A DNA stretch of 64,000 bases from Spinacia oleracea. Lineage: Eukaryota; Streptophyta; Magnoliopsida; Caryophyllales; Amaranthaceae. Below are positions 60,089 to 64,000 of the stretch, piece by piece. The notes beneath the pieces are model-generated. The model was not told the DNA's origin. It saw only the letters and a program-made list of their open reading frames with translations, and searched no databases. How positions within the stretch are numbered: the stretch's first letter is position 1; each line of letters opens with the position of its first letter. The stretch spans positions 10,951,747-11,015,746 of the forward strand of contig NC_079488.1 in the NCBI RefSeq assembly GCF_020520425.1, written 5' to 3'. Position numbers and translations under genes: made by a program.

Positions 60089-60256
60089 TTAAAGCGTCAA
60101 TATTTGCAAACTCCTATCCGCGCCCCAGAAATCCCTGTGACCCTTTCGTGAACCGTCGCAGTTAGTCCGTCTAGATTTGTATGTTTTTCTCATAGTGATG
60201 GCATGAGAAAGAGAGGCTAGGAAGCAAAAGACGACGAAAAGTGTGAGATTGTTCAT
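60089..60256 (-). other. Chimeric short frame: GLP4 signal peptide reading into the CACTA end
   Basis: Translation from the GLP4 start runs through the 19-residue signal peptide and one Ile, then 35 residues encoded by the transposon end (TMRKTYKSRRTNCDGSRKGH and on), stopping at 60091-60089. The result would be a secreted 55-residue basic peptide. This follows directly from the sequence; whether it is made is unknown. Confidence 0.5.
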
Positions 60257-60343
60257 TTTGTAAGTTATAGATATAAGTTTGAAAGGGTAGTTGTAGTATT
60301 GTGAATTGGTTTCTTGCCTTTTCTTAGCAACATTTGATGCCCC

Positions 60344-60350
60344 TTATATA
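60344..60350 (-). promoter_or_regulatory. TATA box of GLP4
   Basis: TATATAA on the minus strand about 90 bases upstream of the GLP4 start, in the same CTATATAAGGGG setting as GLP1 and GLP2. Confidence 0.7.
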
Positions 60351-60356
60351 GAGAAC

Positions 60357-61272
60357 TTATAGTACTAAAATAGGAATGTAGGATGATACTTCGTATTCGT
60401 ATGCAAAAAAGGACCGAATAACGTGGCTGTTGACTATTTCACTTCTAGAAGTCGAAAATCTTGAAACTAAACCAATCATTTTATCATCATTATTCTATTG
60501 ATTGAAGTCTTTTAAATTAATTATGGATTTTATTGTGAATAAAATGTGGTCAAAGTTTTCATACGAGATCAGTAGACGTACTCCATAAATATACATCAAA
60601 TTAAAACTTCAAAGTATTACCTGAATATCTCATCTAATTGGTTAACTATCAGCTAATTCTTTAATGTGTGCGTTGAGAATCTATCTGGTTTTGTAATTTA
60701 CTGACATTTATTTATTTTTAAACTGTTACGGAATATACGGAGTATTATTATTGTTAATATTGTAAAGCGATAAATATGTTAAGTTACTTGTTTAGCCTTA
60801 CTAGGTTAATTGTAATGTGCTATATATATGTTGGAGATTAATGAGAAGGCCGAGATTTGAGCCGTATTTGTCATAAACCCATTTATTAAATTCAGTTCAT
60901 TTCCCAACTAAAATGTTAGAAAACGTCAAAATTCTTGAAATATTTCTACTCCCCCGTCCTTTTTTATTATTTACATTTGGTATCAGAGATTTAAAAACTA
61001 ATAATTAATGTTGATAAAGATTATTCCTTTTTTATATAAACAATGTAGATTACGTTTATTGATAATATTTTCATTTTTTTATACAAATAGGACAATGAAA
61101 AAGTGTCGGTGATTTAATATATCAACAAGATTAAGTCCCTTGCCCGCAAGAATATTCAAAAATTATTATTTGACATCTTTTAACGGAGTATAAAATATTT
61201 AACAGAAATATTTATCCTTTAAACCTAATGCGTAATTAATAAATTTTTGAATGTTCTAATTTAATCATCTAA
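60357..61272. other. Region upstream of GLP4, non-coding
   Basis: A/T-rich sequence; no gene or bounded repeat seen up to the Helitron-like terminus at 61273. Confidence 0.4.
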
Positions 61273-61310
61273 CTAGTGTGTGGCCCGGGCGATGTCCCGG
61301 TTGTTACTTT
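61273..61310 (-). mobile_element. Helitron-like 3' terminus (fragment)
   Basis: On the minus strand, CCGGGACATCGCCCGG can form a short hairpin and is followed by GCCACACACTAG and then T, matching the hairpin-CTRR-T layout of Helitron 3' ends. The body would extend to the right, but a 5' end was not located before the LINE at about 61750. Confidence 0.5.
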
Positions 61311-61835
61311 AAATAATTGAATATGGATATTCTTCTCAATTCACCTCAATATTTGACCAAAGTATGTGTAGTCCATAAAAAGTGAAAAGATTCATTAAGT
61401 TGATCATCTACAGATGTACAGTGTGTTTTGTATCATGTCAATTAATTTTTCAATTAGATCATCTTACAATTCATTTAATTAATAAACACAAAACTAGATA
61501 TATGCTGGACATTTTATAGTTGATGCTTATGAGACTTATGATATGATATCATGTTTAATTCATGGTTTTCCTAATGCTTTTATATGTTATTTTTATTCCA
61601 ATATAGTCTATAAGAAATAAAAGGTAACATAAAGGTTTAAATGTTTTAGACTTCATGTTGACACGTATTTATAAATTAATGTGCATGGATAAACAACAAT
61701 TAGTGGTTGGTTAAGATGGTAATGAGAAACAAGAAAATAAAATAATTATCAAAACTCTAGAGAGAAGCGAGAGAAAACCTTGCCTTCTCCCCCAAGTTTC
61801 CCTTCGGTGCATGATTTCCATTGTGCACTGCTGCC

Positions 61836-63114
61836 ATGGCAAGGAAGTCTGGGGGCAAAATGCAAGGTAGTAAGCATGGCAATGCAAAGCAGAAACCAAG
61901 AGGACCTTCATCTGATTCTCAGGCTCTTAAGACTCGATCGATTGAGGAGGTTTTAGGGGTCGAAGCACTGGATTTGACGATTGAAAATGAGATTCTCGCC
62001 CCCAAATCTGGATTGAAACATTTGCAAGCTCGTTCTCAACTCAGGCATTCCTTCAATGAGTGGATGCAATCTGTTCACAGATCAGCTAACAAGGTGAATA
62101 ATACTCCATCTAATGTTGATATTGGTACGATTTCCATTCCAATATTGCAACAATTTGAAGAAGTAATGACTGAACATGCTGATAGTGTTGATGATGAATT
62201 TAGGCCACCTGATCCAATTGAAATGCATCCTGTTTCTAGCCCTGTACAGATTTACCTTGATGATATACAGGATGAGGTGGATTTTTGGAATTCTTCCATT
62301 ATCTACTATATTATTGGTGCTAATCCCCCAATACATGTTATGGAAGGGTTTATTAGGAGAATCTGGAAGAAATTTAATGTTGATAAGGTGGTGTTGGTGA
62401 AAAAGGGAATCTACTTAGTGAGATTTCTGACTATGGACATGAGAGACAAAGTCACTTCTGGCCATTTTTTCTTTGAAAGAAAACCTATGGTAGTGAAACC
62501 CTGGAGTGTTGATATGGATATGGAGAAGGAAGAGATCAAATCTGTCCCCATCTGGATTCAGTTGAGTCTGAATTTTAAGTATTGGGGTGAAAAATCTCTT
62601 TTCAAGATTGTGAGTCAGTTAGGCAAACCAATTAAGAGGGATGCAGCCACTGTGAGTAGGGATAAACTTCAGTATGCTAGGGTGTTGGTTGATATTCCAA
62701 TCACACAAAAGCTTCCTAATCAAGTTTCATTTATGAATGAGCATGGTGAGCTGGTTCAGGTACCTATCACCTATGAGTGGAGACCAACTGTTTGTGATAA
62801 CTACAAACTAGTTGGACATTCAACCATTGAGTGTAGGAAGGGGAAAACTAAGAGAATATGGGTGCAGAAAAAACAACAAGTTCAGAATCACACAGAAGTG
62901 GTGGCACCAGAGGTGGATCAGGAGGGGTTTCAAAGAACTCTCAGGCCAATCAGGGTTAGACCTACCAACTTGGTTCCAACACGTTGTTAATTCTTTCCAA
63001 ATGCTGAATGATGATGGTGGTCATAGTGCTTGCAGTACTGCTGAGTTGGATAGGGAAGATGACATTGAGGAGGGTAGCACAGGAAGAGGGAACTCTTCCA
63101 GATCTTATGGATAG
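61836..63114 (+). pseudogene. LINE ORF1 (DUF4283-like, zinc knuckle), frameshifted near its end
   Basis: Starts MARKSGGKMQG in the context GCCATGG, preferred over the Met five codons upstream. The body matches ORF1 of the other LINE (IHVMEGFIRRIWKKFNVDKV). The zinc knuckle reads CDNYKLVGHSTIEC, with Tyr where the second Cys belongs. The frame stops at 62990, but the expected tail (VVNSFQMLNDDGG to SSRSYG) continues in another frame from about 62980 to the stop at 63112-63114, so one base was probably lost near 62980. Confidence 0.87.
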
Positions 63115-64000
63115 GATATTATCATGGAATGTTAGGGGTATCAACCTAGCTCAGAAACAGGATACTGTGAAGCATTTTCTTCATAAATATCATGTGGGGT
63201 TAGTTGGTCTCCTAGAGCATAAGGTTAAGCTTCCTAACTTAGGGAAGCTTTACCAAAGAGTTTTCCCAAATTGGTGTTTCTCTAGTAATGCAAGTTACCA
63301 TAATGGTGGCAGAATTGTTTTGGCTTGGAATCCAGGAAGCTTTTCTGTGAGTATCCAAGTAGCTTCTAGTCAGTTTATGCATTGCTTCATACAACCAGTG
63401 AGTGGTATGCCTATTTTTTTCTGTACCTTCATTTATGCTTTCAATGATAGCTCTAATAGAGAAGTGTTGTGGAAAGATTTGAAAGCTTTAAACACTCAGG
63501 ATGTCTGGATCTTGTGTGGAGATTTCAATTGTGTTATGAGTAATGATGAGAGAGTTGGCTCCCCTGTTAGGAATGCTGAAATAATGGATATTTGTGATTG
63601 TATGCATTTCTGTAGCATGGAAGATATTAAGAGTGTGGGTAATTTCTATACTTGGAATAATAAACAGCATGGTACAGCTAGAGTTTTTTCTAAAATTGAT
63701 AGAATAATGGCTAATCCTAAGTGGTTAGGTGTTTATAGCTCAGCTGAAGTGTGTTTTATGAATGAGGGTTGTTTTGATCATTCCCCTGGATTGTTGACTG
63801 TCTATCCTAGGGATACAGGGGGGGAAAAAAGCCTTTTAAGTATTTTACAATGTGGAAATCTGCTCCTCATTTTCTGACTCTTATCCAAGAACAATGGAGT
63901 GGTACAGTTCAAGTGAGCAAGATGTTTGGTGTTGTTCACAAACTGAAGAAGGTGAAGTTGGTGCTCAAAGAGTTGAATAGAAAGGGATTCTCTGATGTTC
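63107..64000 (+). pseudogene. LINE ORF2 N-terminal part (AP endonuclease), frameshifted
   Basis: Starts MDRILSWNVRGINLAQKQD at 63107, overlapping the ORF1 stop by 8 bases (ATGGATAG). The endonuclease domain runs to about 63810, with LLEHKVKL where many copies have LLETK, GDFNCVMSNDERVGSP, and NEGCFDHSPGLLTVYP near the end. A frameshift lies in the G/A run at about 63820-63830, after which KPFKYFTMWKSAPHFLTLIQ continues in another frame to the window edge. The reverse transcriptase is outside the window. Confidence 0.88.

Larger units (their letters stand above)
50316..60197. mobile_element. Large non-autonomous CACTA transposon with gene cargo
   Basis: The left end CACTACAAAAAAACGCGG and the right end ...TTTTTCTCATAGTG (reverse complement CACTATGAGAAAAA) are CACTA termini, flanked by a 3-bp duplication ATG (50313-50315, 60198-60200). 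Near both ends repeated GCGACGCTTT / AAAGCGTC motifs form the subterminal array (50340-50650 and 60050-60130). I find no transposase frame in the 9.88 kb, so it would depend on a relative. Cargo includes a kinesin-7 fragment, a MADS-box fragment, a LINE scrap and a microsatellite. The remaining interior is A/T-rich and unassigned. Confidence 0.93.
49745..60256 (-). pseudogene. Germin-like protein GLP4, split by a CACTA transposon
   Basis: The 5' piece (60256-60198) encodes MNNLTLFVVFCFLASLSHA, a signal peptide, plus two bases of the next codon. The 3' piece (50312-49745) encodes IELDFCVGDPSLPRGPEGYA through to MRMKRMFGTA. Without the transposon and one copy of its ATG duplication the two add to 627 bases, exactly the paralogue length, with no other damage. 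Both germin cysteines and all cupin ligands (PLHSHRTSE; GDVMVFPQAMLHFQINVG) are intact. The TATA box (TATATAA at 60344-60350) is kept. A normal product needs excision or splicing of 9.9 kb, so the allele is called disrupted. It is closest to GLP3. Confidence 0.93.
61750..64000 (+). mobile_element. Second L1-type LINE, 5' part only in window
   Basis: Leader, ORF1 and the start of ORF2 on the plus strand, of the same general family as the minus-strand LINE (same MA.KS start of ORF1 and the same 8-base ORF1/ORF2 overlap). The exact 5' end was not found; about 61750 is where the AGAGAGAAGCGAGAGAAAAC leader-like text begins. The rest lies beyond the window. Confidence 0.85.

Overview
The window is nuclear DNA of a flowering plant. 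The evidence is a cluster of intronless germin-like protein (GLP) genes, plant-type repeats (Tat Ty3/gypsy and Ty1/copia retrotransposons, L1-type LINEs with a DUF4283-like ORF1, Helitrons, CACTA elements, Stowaway-like MITEs), and captured pieces of plant GPAT9, kinesin-7 and MIKC MADS-box genes. A eudicot, perhaps of the Caryophyllales, is likely, but the species is inference. No prokaryotic gene organisation, CRISPR array or rRNA is visible.

Layout: 1-10.4 kb is most of one Tat-lineage LTR element running off the left edge, with a spliced-looking antisense gene and its 3' LTR. 10.4-15.08 kb is a pair of Helitrons joined end to end, inserted into an A/T-rich minisatellite that continues to about 15.95 kb. 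GLP1 lies at 17.6-18.2 kb. A 2.7 kb CACTA element carrying the last two exons of a GPAT9 gene lies at 19.28-21.99 kb. A full-length LINE on the minus strand with a 13-bp target duplication spans 22.2-35.3 kb and is split by an 8.3 kb LTR element that contains a third, inverted LTR. GLP2 lies at 35.8-36.4 kb, then palindrome-ended TIR elements, a decayed copia fossil and GLP3 (42.5-43.1 kb), then a MITE cluster, a tiny tRNA-derived retrocopy, an intronless TPR-protein pseudogene and more MITEs. GLP4 (49.7-60.3 kb) is split inside its signal peptide by a 9.88 kb CACTA element that holds kinesin-7 and MADS-box fragments. The right edge (about 61.75-64 kb) is the 5' part of a second LINE on the plus strand.

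The only genes that look functional are the GLPs: three intact 208-residue secreted cupins (GLP1-3) on the same strand with similar TATA boxes. GLP4 would have exactly the same length if the transposon were removed with one copy of its 3-bp duplication. The cluster looks like a tandem array pulled apart by successive insertions. The most striking features are the clean CACTA split of GLP4 with exon-bearing cargo, the head-to-head LTR pair able to form a long hairpin, and the abutting Helitrons whose pre-insertion site can still be read.
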